DNA from: Sphingobium sp. MI1205
GTDB taxonomy: Bacteria > Pseudomonadota > Alphaproteobacteria > Sphingomonadales > Sphingomonadaceae
Reading direction: 5' to 3'
DNA length: 64,000 nucleotides
NCBI RefSeq assembly: GCF_001563285.1
Contig: NZ_CP005188.1
Span: forward strand, 2,609,501 to 2,673,500
This document shows positions 9,803-18,745 of the stretch, in pieces (position 1 is the first letter of the stretch; each line of letters begins with the position of its first letter). The notes beneath the pieces are model-generated. The model was not told the origin of the DNA and ran no database searches. It saw only the letters and a list, made by a program, of their open reading frames with translations. The translations under genes and the position numbers were made by a program.

Positions 9803-9810
9803 GTCGTCAG
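9803..9810. repeat. Target-site duplication of IS66, right copy
   Basis: GTCGTCAG, identical to 6685-6692. Removing the element and one copy rejoins OrfB in frame. Confidence 0.95.
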
Positions 9811-10076
9811 CGACAATGGAACCGAACTGACGTCGTCGGCGATCCTGCGCTGGTCGCAGGCGCGTCAGGTCGAATGGCATTATATCGCGCCGGGCAAGCC
9901 GATGCAGAACGGCTTCGTCGAAAGCTTCAACGGCCGCTTGCGCGACGAATGCCTCAACGAGACCCTGTTCACGTCGCTGGCGCATGCCCGCTTCGTGCTC
10001 ATGGCCTGGCGGCACGACTATAACCACGTCAGGCCGCACTCGAAACTGGGTGGGAAGACGCCTGCCGAGATCGCCG

Positions 10077-10114
10077 GCCAACGTGTCTGGGGGCATGCCC
10101 CCAGACACGTTGGC
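10077..10114. repeat. Perfect 38-bp palindrome at the end of OrfB
   Basis: The arms are GCCAACGTGTCTGGGGGCA (10077-10095) and its exact reverse complement (10096-10114), centred on GCATGC. It lies inside the C-terminal codons of the IS3 transposase, 46 bases before the stop. It could form a hairpin or cruciform that ends transcription or blocks read-through into or out of the element. There is no T-run, so it is not a classical intrinsic terminator. Confidence 0.85.
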
Positions 10115-10361
10115 ATCACCTCAAACAACCATCATGAAGGAGCCGGACTCTACCTCTGACTGGTAACAATCAGGGGAGCACGTCAATCCGCATGATCGAT
10201 TACCACCGAGGCAAAGTCGACCGCGCGCGGCCCAAAGCCGTTCGACGCCACTGCTAGATCAAGTTCAGATTGGGTTCTCCGGGAGCGCAGGTCATCGCCA
10301 GGCTGAAATTGCAATCCGTCATGCGTGCCCCAGTGATAGGCAGACGCTACACAGCGAATGT

Positions 10362-11528
10362 TTAGAGCTCAGCAAGAACCTTCATCGCATCGTCCATGGG
10401 ATAATGATGATTACCGATGAATAGTCCGTGTGTGTCAATATGCTGTGCGTTTTTAAGAGAGCCGAAGATACTATGATCCATCATAGCAACAACTTCCTTC
10501 TCAGCAAAGTTTCCTGCCACGATAGGCCTGCATTCGAAGCCCGCGCTTTGTAAGCGATCAAGCAGTTCAGTCCGAGATAGCGCGGATTCGGGCCGAATGA
10601 CCAAGCTGAAACCGAACCAGCTGCTTGCACCTACTTCGCGCTGGATCATGAGGTCAGGATGGTTTGTCAGTGCATCCTGCCACATCCGTCCATTTTCACG
10701 GCGCGCGGAGATTATCCCCGGCAACTTATTAACTTGTTCGACCCCGATCGCTCCCGACAGCTCTAACGGCCGCAAATTGTAGCCCGGCAGAACAAAGCGG
10801 AAGCTTTCCTCGAACGGCACGTCACTTTTCTTGCCGCAGATGAGATTGTTCTGAGGCAGGTGCCGCGTCCATCCGTGGGACCGGATCGACAATAGTATAT
10901 GGTATAATTCCTCGTGGTCGGTAACGATCACTCCTCCTTCCATCGTGGAAATGTGGTGGGAGAAGAAAGTCGAAAAGCTTCCCATGACGCCGAACGTCCC
11001 GGCCTGTCGCCCCTCGAACGTCGCTCCCATAGACTCACAGTTATCTTCGATAAGGAAAATGTTATGATCGCTAAGAACAGCTTTCAGTTCATTAAATTCG
11101 TTCGGGTTTCCGAGCAGGTTGACAGCGAAGAGCGCGCGGGTCTTTTCAGTAATTGCGGCCTTGACCTGGGCCGTATCGATATTGAGAGTCTCTATGTCGA
11201 TGTCGACGAAGCGCAGCTTTAGACCGTATTGATAAAGGGGGAAATAGGTCGTCGGCCAGGAAACTGCTGGTACGATGATTTCATCACCAGGTCGAAGTCG
11301 CAACTCGTCATCTCGCGTCAACATAAGAGCCGCTATCATGAGGAGATTAGCAGAAGAGCCCGAATTCACCATTACGGAATACCGGGCGCCCACAAACCGA
11401 GCGAAATCTTCCTCAAAGCGCCGAACTTCGGCACCCATGGTGAATTGCCCAGATGCAATCACGCGCTGCATGGCGGCATATTCAGCCTCATCCCATGTGC
11501 TAGTGGCAAGTGGAAAGGCGGCATTCAT
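10362..11528 (-). CDS. colD: GDP-4-keto-6-deoxy-D-mannose 3-dehydratase (ColD)
   Basis: 388 residues, the same length as E. coli ColD as I recall it. It is a PLP fold-type I (DegT/DnrJ/EryC1/StrS) protein: 'MVNSGSSANLLMIAAL', 'IIVPAVSWPTTYFPL', 'LIEDNCESMGATF', 'FVLPGYNLRPLELSG'. At the position of the usual PLP-binding lysine it has 'FFSHHISTMEGG'. The lysine is replaced by histidine, the known signature of ColD, which removes the 3-hydroxyl rather than transaminating. The product would be GDP-4-keto-3,6-dideoxymannose. Its start overlaps the stop of the colC-like gene, and gmd lies just upstream, completing a colitose pathway. Perosamine synthase (PerA), the main alternative, keeps the lysine. 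Confidence 0.9.
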   Translation of the reverse strand: MNAAFPLATSTWDEAEYAAMQRVIASGQFTMGAEVRRFEEDFARFVGARYSVMVNSGSSANLLMIAALMLTRDDELRLRPGDEIIVPAVSWPTTYFPLYQYGLKLRFVDIDIETLNIDTAQVKAAITEKTRALFAVNLLGNPNEFNELKAVLSDHNIFLIEDNCESMGATFEGRQAGTFGVMGSFSTFFSHHISTMEGGVIVTDHEELYHILLSIRSHGWTRHLPQNNLICGKKSDVPFEESFRFVLPGYNLRPLELSGAIGVEQVNKLPGIISARRENGRMWQDALTNHPDLMIQREVGASSWFGFSLVIRPESALSRTELLDRLQSAGFECRPIVAGNFAEKEVVAMMDHSIFGSLKNAQHIDTHGLFIGNHHYPMDDAMKVLAEL

Positions 11529-12454
11529 CGATCGGTCCCTTTTAGAAAAAAGTCATAGGTCTTAGCGATGCCTTCCATAAGGCTGTGAGTGGGAGACCAC
11601 CCCCAGGCACGCTGCTTCGAGATATCCACTTGCTTCTTCAGCATACCCGCAGGTTTCGATATGTCGTGGCGCAACTCACCGTCCCAGCCTATCACGACCG
11701 CCGCCATCCGGTAATACTCGTCGATCGTGTAATCTCGGCCGATGCCGATATTCATAAGGGGTGGAATTATGGTTATGTCCGCCGCTGCTCGCATAACAGC
11801 ATCCGCAAGATCTTCCGCATACATGAATTCTCGTCTAGCTTGCCCATCACCCCACACCGCTACCTCGCCTTCACCGCGAAGCTTTGCATCATGCACTTTG
11901 CGAATAACAGCGGGGATAAGATGAGAAACAGCGGGATCGAACTTATCGTGACGACCGTAAATATTGCAGGGGATCAGAGTCTTATAATGGAAGCTCTCGT
12001 CCTCACGCGATATGTACTCGCATAGTCGGGTGGAGAATATTTTGGCAAGCGCATAGCCTTCGTTAGTCGTCTCAAGTGCGCCTGATAGCAAGTCATCTTC
12101 TCTCAGAAGATCACTTCTATCGCGAGGGTACATGCACGAACTACCCAGGTTCAGGAACCGCCGCACGCCAGCATCGCGGCAGGCAAGTAGCAGGTTGCGG
12201 CCCATGTCTATATTTTCAACAAGGAATGCGACGGGATTGGCGATATTCGCCTGGATACCCCCTACGCGGCCCGCCGCGTGGACAACTATATCAGGCTTGG
12301 TGCTGCGGACATATGCTTCCGTTAAAGCCCCATCTGATAGATCCAATTCTCGGCGACTAGGGGTAAGCAATTCCCATTCAACAGCCATTGGGTGCTCAAG
12401 AATGTTGCGTCCCACCATACCATGAGCGCCCGTCAGAAGAAGGCGCTCTTTCAT
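11525..12454 (-). CDS. colC: GDP-L-colitose synthase (ColC; GDP-fucose synthase-like SDR)
   Basis: 309 residues, extended short-chain dehydrogenase/epimerase. The NAD(P) loop is 'LLLTGAHGMVGRNI'; the active-site Ser/Cys segment is 'LGSSCMYPRD'; Tyr-x3-Lys is in 'EGYALAKIFSTRL'; the C-terminal region has 'GDGQARREFMYAEDLADA', as in Fcl/WcaG and ColC. Those two are close paralogues: Fcl makes GDP-L-fucose, ColC epimerises C5 and reduces C4 of the 3-deoxy intermediate. ColC is preferred because the next gene downstream, overlapping by four bases, is ColD. If the cell lacked ColD activity this enzyme could act as Fcl. Good on family, moderate on substrate. Confidence 0.78.
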   Translation of the reverse strand: MKERLLLTGAHGMVGRNILEHPMAVEWELLTPSRRELDLSDGALTEAYVRSTKPDIVVHAAGRVGGIQANIANPVAFLVENIDMGRNLLLACRDAGVRRFLNLGSSCMYPRDRSDLLREDDLLSGALETTNEGYALAKIFSTRLCEYISREDESFHYKTLIPCNIYGRHDKFDPAVSHLIPAVIRKVHDAKLRGEGEVAVWGDGQARREFMYAEDLADAVMRAAADITIIPPLMNIGIGRDYTIDEYYRMAAVVIGWDGELRHDISKPAGMLKKQVDISKQRAWGWSPTHSLMEGIAKTYDFFLKGTDR

Positions 12455-12504
12455 TTTTGAAACAAAGGGAGCTTCATAGAACTAACTCTCTCCACAAGAA
12501 AATT

Positions 12505-13566
12505 TCACCTAATCTCCTTGGTTTCCATAAAATGGAGATCGCTGCGGACCATCTCGCTTACCAGTTGCTCTAATGTGCGAACCGGCTTCCAACCGAGCAG
12601 CTTTTCGGCCTTGCTTGCGTCGCCCAGGAGCAGGTCAACTTCCGTTGGCCGAAAATATCGGGGATCGATCTGAAGGAGAATTCGCCCCGTCTTGCGGCAT
12701 ATTCCCTCCTCGGCCGCACCTTCTCCGCGCCATTCGATCGCTATGTCCACCTCGCTGAATGCTCTTTCCACAAATTCTCGGACCGAGCATAGACGACCTG
12801 TCGCGAGCACAAAATCGTCCGCCTCTCTATGCTGAAGGATTCGCCACATTCCTTCGACATAATCTTCTGCGTGCCCCCAATCGCGTTGGGCATCGAGATT
12901 CCCAAGCCAAAACTTCTCTCGCTTGCCAAGAGCAATTTCTGCCACAGCACGGGTTATTTTACGCGTGACAAATGTTTCGCCTCGAATCGGACTTTCGTGA
13001 TTGAAAAGGATGCCGTTCGAAGCGAACATCCCATAGGCTTCTCGGTAATTGACAGTCATCCAATATGCGTACAGTTTCGCCACACCGTAAGGAGAGCGGG
13101 GATAAAAAGGCGTCGTCTCCCTCTGCGGCGTCTCGTGGACCTTGCCATAAAGTTCGGAGGTGGACGCTTGGTAAAAACGTACGTTACCCTCGATGCCCAA
13201 TATGCGGATGGCCTCGAGAACGCGTAATGTACCCACCGCATCAGCATTAGCCGTATATTCCGGGGTCTCAAAGCTCACAGCAACGTGACTTTGGGCAGCG
13301 AGATTGTAGATCTCGGTCGGCTGCACTTCCTTGATGATACGTAGAATATTGGTGCTATCCGTCATGTCCCCATAGTGCATATGAAAATTGGATTCTTCTT
13401 GAACATCGGTGACGATTTGATCAATCCGGCCCGTGTTGAAGGATGATGAGCGGCGCTTAATGCCGTGCACCTCATATCCTTTTCGTAAAAGCAGCTGCGA
13501 CAGATACGCTCCATCCTGACCAGTAACTCCGGTTATCAAAGCGGTTCGACGTTGATTGTCCATCAT
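12505..13566 (-). CDS. gmd: GDP-mannose 4,6-dehydratase
   Basis: 353 residues, an extended SDR. N-terminal Rossmann loop '[18 protein letters not shown]', family signature '[17 protein letters not shown]', catalytic '[19 protein letters not shown]' (Tyr-x3-Lys), and '[18 protein letters not shown]'. It converts GDP-D-mannose to GDP-4-keto-6-deoxy-D-mannose, the branch point for fucose, colitose, perosamine and rhamnose. The first two codons are both ATG (13566 and 13563). It is the first gene of the gmd-colC-colD set; the 145 bases to the next + strand gene should hold divergent promoters. Confidence 0.95.
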   Translation of the reverse strand: MMDNQRRTALITGVTGQDGAYLSQLLLRKGYEVHGIKRRSSSFNTGRIDQIVTDVQEESNFHMHYGDMTDSTNILRIIKEVQPTEIYNLAAQSHVAVSFETPEYTANADAVGTLRVLEAIRILGIEGNVRFYQASTSELYGKVHETPQRETTPFYPRSPYGVAKLYAYWMTVNYREAYGMFASNGILFNHESPIRGETFVTRKITRAVAEIALGKREKFWLGNLDAQRDWGHAEDYVEGMWRILQHREADDFVLATGRLCSVREFVERAFSEVDIAIEWRGEGAAEEGICRKTGRILLQIDPRYFRPTEVDLLLGDASKAEKLLGWKPVRTLEQLVSEMVRSDLHFMETKEIR

Positions 13567-13711
13567 TGCCTCGGATTGAATTTAGCTTGCTCGGTTCACG
13601 TTTAGACGCTGCTTAGTAAACAGGAGCGACCCTGTCCACTCGGGCTGACACGCCGCCCTTGACTGCATAAGCGTCTTGAGAGAAGCGGTGATCGTCTCAT
13701 TGGAGTGCCCC

Positions 13712-14076
13712 ATGCAATTTTATCTCCCTTTAGCCGCTCGGGGAAAGGGCGCTAAATTTAACCCGAGACACTTTGTCATGCTCGCGGATTTCTTCGGCTC
13801 TCCCGAATGGATTGATGATCTAGCACAGGCTCGACCTGGCGCATGGACTATGGTCATACGCGCCCCCGGCTCCTACGGCTTTGGTCGTGAACTCGCGGCT
13901 AAAAAGGCGGGAGGAGCATTCATTTTTGAAAAATTAACCGTCGACGAACTCACGGCCTTGGAGAGGCTCGACGGGACGTTGTTGTTGGACCTGGGTTGGG
14001 AGGCACTTTTTCCGCGCGCTGAAGTGGTCTCAAGCCTCATCTCGGGACTGACGGAATTTGGTATAAGTTCATCTAG
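13712..14076 (+). pseudogene. Glycosyltransferase-like gene, 5' part, interrupted by IS1380
   Basis: N-terminal piece (about 121 codons) of a gene cut by the IS1380 element. I chose ATG 13712 because a GGAG lies about 9 bases before it; a TTG at 13676 is in frame. The sequence ('MQFYLPLAARGKGAKFNPRH') is not strongly diagnostic. It runs in frame to the CTAG target site. Joining 14076 to 15687 gives '...GISSSRVYVLHSNL...' with no stop. The reconstructed protein is about 424 residues. Confidence 0.85.
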
Positions 14077-15682
14077 CCCGTATAATTCATCGCGTTGTTG
14101 ATCGGGCGTCAGGATTTCGGTTTTTGGTTGGAGGCAGGCGCGGTGCATCACTCCCGGGGATGAGCCGAAGGTCGGGTATGTTGAGGCTTGCGGGTTGAAG
14201 GGACGGGTTTGGTTTTTGGGGCCAGGCCCGTTGTTCAGGTAACGAGGCGAGGGATACGATCGAGGGCGACCCGGACGATCTGCTGGTTGGGACAGGCGGT
14301 GGGCCATTGGACGCGGATCAAGGTCTTCATTTCGACGACACGGGCAGCGATCTTGATGAGGTGCAGGCGCAAGGTATCGAACTGGACAGTGCGCCATATT
14401 GAGCGTTTCGGCATGGCGGTGCGCAGACCCCACATAAGCCAGTAGGCACCGGCATGAAGGAACAGCCGCAACTGGTTGGCCGTGGCCTTTGTGCAGGATG
14501 TACGGTCTGCGGCGAGATGGGTTTTCCACGACTTGATGTGATTTTCCGCCTGCCCCCGCCGGCAATAGACCTGCTCGTAGAGCCAGCGGGGCGAGCCCTT
14601 TTTGAGATTGGTGACGACGAAGCGGGTGTCGGCCCCCTGATCGCCGACTTCGACGCGGGCGATGATCCGCTCGACGCGGCTCCAGCTTTTAGCGCCGTCG
14701 TGGAATGCCTTGAAGCGGCGCACCTTGCCATCGTCGGTTGCGGCCTCGAAGCGCGCTTTGGTGCTGGTTTCGAGATCGGTGACATGGCGGCGCAATGTCG
14801 AGGTCGGCGCGACGCCCAGGATGAAGTCGTGTCCGCCCGCCCGGCACCAGTCGATGACCTCGGGACAGCAATAATGACTGTCGCCGCGCAGCATGATCTG
14901 CGTTCTTGGCCAGTTGGCGCGGATTGCACGCATCAGGCGGCGCAGGAAAGCCCTGATTTCCTTGCCGCCGGGTCGTTTGGCCGGGCGTAGCACGGCAGTG
15001 ATGAAGCGGCCCTCGCCATCGAACACGACGATGGGTTGGAAGCCATATTCGTCATGATGGGCATTGAATAATCGCAACTGCTGGCCGCCATGCACGGCAT
15101 CGAATGTGTCATCAATGTCGAGGACAATACGCTTGGGCACGGTGCGGAAGGAATCGCAATACAGATCAACCATCGCCCGGCCCATGCCCAGCAACGCACG
15201 CGTATCAGGCAGGTTCTCCAGTCGCGAGATCGTCGGCTGCGAACATAGCGCGCGATCCGAAGGTGCCAGATCAAGGGCCAGCTTGAACATCGGGTCGACG
15301 CGCAGACTGGAGGCGTCATTGCCATCCTCGTAACCCGCCGCAATCATCATCAGCCGGAAGCGGATAATGTCGGTAAGGCTGTGGGTGATCAGATCCGGCG
15401 CGCGGGGATCTTTGATGCAGGCCGCCATGCGATCCGCAACGCCAAGGCGCTGCTCCACCTCGCGCAACAGCAAAATCCCGCCGTCTGACGATAGCAGACC
15501 GCCGTCAAATCTGACGTCCAACCGCTTGCCCGAAACAGGTGACAGACCAGGTAGCGGCAGCGTAGGATCGTCCATGGCGGGTGTAGCTTTCTTGAAATGA
15601 CGTTGATCGGATTAGACAACCAAATCATACGTTAAATCAGATGCTTACGCTACATCCGCCAACCCCCGATGAATTATACGGG
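14077..15682 (-). mobile_element. Complete IS1380-family element
   Basis: 1606 bp with 16-base perfect inverted ends CCCGTATAATTCATCG (14077-14092) and its reverse complement (15667-15682). It is flanked by CTAG on both sides (14073-14076, 15683-15686), a 4-bp target duplication as expected for IS1380. It carries one intact transposase gene and splits a glycosyltransferase-like gene. Confidence 0.95.
14235..15575 (-). CDS. IS1380-family transposase
   Basis: 446 residues, a DDE enzyme of the IS4/IS1380 clan. N-terminal 'VRFDGGLLSSDGGILLLREV' is typical of the family. The core has 'VLDIDDTFDAVHGGQQL' (first Asp), 'IMLRGDSHYCCPEVIDWC' (second Asp) and 'YCRRGQAENHIKSWKTHL' (Glu in the YREK-like position). 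The frame is intact, so this copy is probably active. The start is set by an ATG 107 bases from the right end of the element. Confidence 0.95.
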   Translation of the reverse strand: MDDPTLPLPGLSPVSGKRLDVRFDGGLLSSDGGILLLREVEQRLGVADRMAACIKDPRAPDLITHSLTDIIRFRLMMIAAGYEDGNDASSLRVDPMFKLALDLAPSDRALCSQPTISRLENLPDTRALLGMGRAMVDLYCDSFRTVPKRIVLDIDDTFDAVHGGQQLRLFNAHHDEYGFQPIVVFDGEGRFITAVLRPAKRPGGKEIRAFLRRLMRAIRANWPRTQIMLRGDSHYCCPEVIDWCRAGGHDFILGVAPTSTLRRHVTDLETSTKARFEAATDDGKVRRFKAFHDGAKSWSRVERIIARVEVGDQGADTRFVVTNLKKGSPRWLYEQVYCRRGQAENHIKSWKTHLAADRTSCTKATANQLRLFLHAGAYWLMWGLRTAMPKRSIWRTVQFDTLRLHLIKIAARVVEMKTLIRVQWPTACPNQQIVRVALDRIPRLVT

Positions 15683-16596
15683 CTAGAGTGTACGTCCTTC
15701 ACAGCAATCTGGCGGCACGTAGAATTTTCGAAGACCGCTGGCGTGAGCAGACAGACAATCCCGTACCGCGATGCCTCGAATTTCCCAATGCATTAGCTTT
15801 GTGCGTAGCATTCCAGCAAAAACATACGAGTGAGCTCGAAATACAGTTGCGAAGGGAGGCAGCGGCGCGACGTACGCTTGCAGGGAACCGTTCCAAGTTG
15901 TTCGTCTCATTTAACGGTGAAGTTCGGCCACATCGTCTGTTTGTGATTGCAAGCCTTCTCGAAAGGAAGCTGCTCGAGCGGGGATACGTTTCGTTGCTCT
16001 ATCGGCGAAAAGGAAGAAATGAGACGGACGCGGAGTTTCGTGAAATTATGCTGAGGGGAGTCCTGAAAATGCCGGGCGGCCGAGACGTATTCCAGTCAGC
16101 AAGCCACCTGCTTGATCAGCTGCCGATGACCTTGGACGTCGAAGAGATATCCAGCCCCTCCTTGGAGGAAGTAGCATGGACCAGTCAGAATCCTAGCTTA
16201 TACGACGACAGCAATATGAGTCTTGTAATAGATACAAGCTTAAATGATCCAGATCTCTTATTTATTACAGAAAAAGTTCTTAAGCCAATAATGAATCACT
16301 CGCCCTTCATACTATTGGGTAATGGCGGGAGCACCTCTGTTCTACGATACTACGGTTTCGAGACGTTTGAGCCGGAAATCAACCAGCCAAATGGTGAAAA
16401 CGAAAACGCAGTGCTTTCGTCAGTACTGGATGAAATGACGCGCCTCTCAATGATGAACCGGCAGCAGCTCGCCGAACTCAATCGCGCGTTGATGGATCGC
16501 TGTTATCACAACGCACACCACTTCTGGACCGACTTCCCGAAGCGGTTGGCCTCCTCCTTCGAAACAGATGTGCTCGCTCCGCTCAGACGGAGTTGA
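15683..16596 (+). pseudogene. Glycosyltransferase-like gene, 3' part
   Basis: About 303 codons continuing the gene broken at 14076. Its distinctive end, 'LLFITEKVLKPIMNHSPFIL' followed by 'GNGGSTSVLRYYGFETF', has the T-E-K-x3-K-P-I layout seen in GT10-like (fucosyltransferase-type) and related uncharacterised glycosyltransferase-like proteins. It has no proper start or ribosome site of its own after the element, so it is probably silent unless IS1380 excises precisely. It lies beside a deoxysugar (colitose) synthesis set, so the intact enzyme may have added such a sugar; that is inference. Confidence 0.8.
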
Positions 16597-16692
16597 CGAA
16601 CTTTTGAGGACCGAATCTGCTGCAAAAAGCGCATAGACTTATCGCAGCTTATCGCTAATTTAGGGCGATTTGTCTCTTCGTTGATAGGTGTT

Positions 16693-17598
16693 ATGAGCTT
16701 CAAAGTCGAATGGTTCAGTCAGAACCTGCAATGCCCCACATGTTCAAACACCCACTTTCAGCGCGGCTGCGATATTTGGGCGTGCAGTTCTTGCCAGCAG
16801 GCTTACCCCGTTATTAATAATAGCATCAATTTCATCTCGCCTGAGATGGCGATAGATTTTAACATCATCGCGAATGAGAAACCTTCTGATCATCCGTACA
16901 ATCCAACGGCGGCCGAGCTAATCAGTATAGCCGAACAAACAGGTGGCATGGTACTAGACTGCGGGGCTGGATCCCGAGAATTTACGAGCGATAACCTCAT
17001 ACAAACAGAGATAATGCCCTATAATAACGTAGATATACTGGCGGTCAATCAAAGTCTACCGTTCCAGGACTGCGTTTTCGACGCAATATTTTCATTCGAT
17101 GTTTTGGAACATGTAACCGATCCATTCTTGTGCGCTCAGGAACTTGCACGCGTATTAAAGCCGGGTGGATATTTGTATTTAGATTTACCTTTTCTACAGC
17201 TCGAACACGGTTACCCGCACCATTACTTCAACGCGACCCGTATGGGCTTACGTCGCCTTTTCCAAAACTTACTTCAAATTCAGGCCCACGTGGTTCCAGA
17301 ATCCGGTCATCCCACTCACCTGATCTGGACAGCTCTCAATGCCTACCGGAACGGGCTGCCTAAAGAGTGTCGCGCTGACTTTGAAGGTCTTACGATTGAA
17401 CAGATATTGAATGGTTCATGGAAAGATTTTCGCCGGGATTTTGGAAGTATGCTGAACTCGGAAACAAAATGGAAAATGGCATCAGCTACTCAAGCAATCA
17501 TGAAAAAGGAGCCGTCAAACATGGAGGAGAATTCATCCATATCAGTGGACGTCTTCATGCTACCGAATTTTCGCGATCGGGAAAGTTTCGCCGGCTGA
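16693..17598 (+). CDS. Class I SAM-dependent methyltransferase with N-terminal zinc ribbon
   Basis: 301 residues from ATG 16693; a TTG at 16681 is in frame but less likely. The first 40 residues hold four cysteines ('LQCPTCSN' and 'WACSSCQQAYPV'), a Trm112-like zinc ribbon often fused to methyltransferases in polysaccharide loci. Then comes a Methyltransf_11 core: motif I 'MVLDCGAGSREF', acidic/post-II 'AIFSFDVLEHVTDP' and 'ARVLKPGGYLYLDLPF'. It probably methylates a sugar or lipid-linked intermediate in the cytoplasm. Base composition here is visibly more A+T-rich than in the core region to the right, fitting acquired DNA. Substrate unknown. Confidence 0.85.
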   Translation: MSFKVEWFSQNLQCPTCSNTHFQRGCDIWACSSCQQAYPVINNSINFISPEMAIDFNIIANEKPSDHPYNPTAAELISIAEQTGGMVLDCGAGSREFTSDNLIQTEIMPYNNVDILAVNQSLPFQDCVFDAIFSFDVLEHVTDPFLCAQELARVLKPGGYLYLDLPFLQLEHGYPHHYFNATRMGLRRLFQNLLQIQAHVVPESGHPTHLIWTALNAYRNGLPKECRADFEGLTIEQILNGSWKDFRRDFGSMLNSETKWKMASATQAIMKKEPSNMEENSSISVDVFMLPNFRDRESFAG

Positions 17599-17635
17599 TT
17601 CAACTTCAGCCGCTCATCCTATGGGGCTCTTATTA

Positions 17636-18665
17636 GGAGACCTGTGCGCGGGTGGGCGTAGCACTCTAAAATCGCTTGAATATTCGACGGGTGTTGGATC
17701 CGGCCTATCGTTGCAGGCGGAGGCATATCGTGCTGGAACGGAGAGAATATTCATTGTGCGCTTGAGGTTGTAGGCGATGGCGGTGAGGTGGACTTGGACG
17801 GCGGCTTTGGCGAGACCTCGCCATCGCATTCGGCGCAGGCCGTAACATCGTGTCCATGTCCCAAAGATCTTCTCGATCCGACCGCGCACGCGGTGGATCG
17901 GCTGATTCCATTCATGCAGCTTGCGCAGCGTTTCGGCTTCATCGCGGCCCCACATCCCGGTGGCGACGATCCGAGGAATGCCGCCCTTTGCCCGCACGGC
18001 ATCGCGAAAATGATTGCCGCGGTACGCGCTGTCGGCAAACACCTCGCCAGGGTTCTCGGGCAGCGCATCGGGACCTGCTTCCCATCATTGATATTCCGCC
18101 GACGTGATCGACACTTCCTCGACTAGCGCCGTATCAGCATCGGCGCCGACATGAGCCTTGAAGCCGTGAACAGCCCGCTTTCCCTTATGCTTGACCCAGC
18201 GCGCCTCACATCATCATCCTCAGTTGCCGAAGCAATGACGGTGGCATCGACCAGTGTCCCTGTCTTGACCGTTACCGCCCTTGATCTGAGCTGCATGGTC
18301 ACGGCTTCAAACAGCGTTCGGTCCAGCTTATCGGCAACCAGCAGCCTGCGAAACCTGACGAAGGCGGTACGTTCAGGTGTCGCTTCATTCGCGGCAAACC
18401 CGCAGAACCGGCGAAAGGAGGCTCGATCATCGAGCGCCTCGGCCAGCTTTACATCGGACAGATCGTACCAGATCGACAGCAGCAGCGCCTTGAACATCGC
18501 CAGTGGCGGCCAGGCAGGTTCGCCCTTGGCGGCCGGGTAGAGCGGATCAAGGAGCACCGCGATCGTGTTCCAATCGATCAGGGAGGCAAGCGCGTCGAGC
18601 GACGAAGTCGTCCGCTCGCGTCCGACAAAACCAAACCGCTCCTGACCAATCGAACGATGCCCCAT
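17636..18665 (-). pseudogene. IS5-family transposase, frameshifted
   Basis: The N-terminal part is intact from ATG 18665 ('MGHRSIGQERFGFVGRERTT', then 'TLVDATVIASATEDDDVRR' with the first catalytic Asp). Near 18210 the frame slips: the true continuation 'WVKHKGKRAVHGFKAHVG' is in another frame. That frame meets a TGA near 18090 before resuming with 'NPGEVFADSAYRGNHFRD' and 'RVRGRIEKIFGTWTRCYG', the C-terminal Glu region. No in-frame stop occurs before the element's left end. With at least one frameshift and one stop it cannot make transposase, unless short programmed shifting is used. Confidence 0.85.
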
Positions 18666-18743
18666 CCGCTGCTCTCCTTCTTGGAAAGCCCATAGAATCA
18701 GCTATTAACGCCTCTATCTACGCCCACCCGCGTACAGGTCTCC
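17636..18743 (-). mobile_element. Decayed IS5-family (IS427-like) element
   Basis: 1108 bp bounded by near-perfect inverted ends of about 27 bases (GGAGACCTGTGCGCGGGTGG at 17636, with one mismatch against the right end 18717-18743). TA stands on both sides (17634-17635, 18744-18745), the short duplication expected for this group. The single transposase frame is broken. It lies 37 bases after the methyltransferase stop. Confidence 0.88.
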
Positions 18744-18745
18744 TA

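Larger units (their letters stand above)
9803..10159 (+). pseudogene. IS3-family transposase OrfB, 3' part
   Basis: Continuation of OrfB after the IS66 insertion. It carries the second Asp ('SDNGTE') and the catalytic Glu region ('[17 protein letters not shown]'), then '[20 protein letters not shown]'-like C-terminal sequence (as read here: '[18 protein letters not shown]') of the IS3 rve domain. It has no start of its own and is separated from its first half by 3.1 kb. The last 28 codons include a perfect 38-bp palindrome (10077-10114). Confidence 0.9.
5867..10185 (+). mobile_element. IS3-family insertion sequence, split by an IS66 element
   Basis: The 16-base ends TGACGTGCTCCCCTGA (5867-5882) and its reverse complement (10170-10185) bound an OrfA/OrfB transposase unit. 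Without the inserted 3110-bp IS66 element and one copy of its 8-bp target duplication the element is about 1.2 kb, normal for IS3. The bases flanking it (ending TGG on the left, starting ATC on the right) do not match, so no target duplication is visible. The original duplication may have been lost by recombination or deletion beside the element. The family is certain; the subgroup is probably IS51/IS407-like, judged from OrfA. Confidence 0.9.

Noticed and set aside
5861..10190. Target-site duplication for the IS3 element
   Set aside because: Flanks TGG and ATC do not match under any placement of the ends that I tried, so none is claimed.
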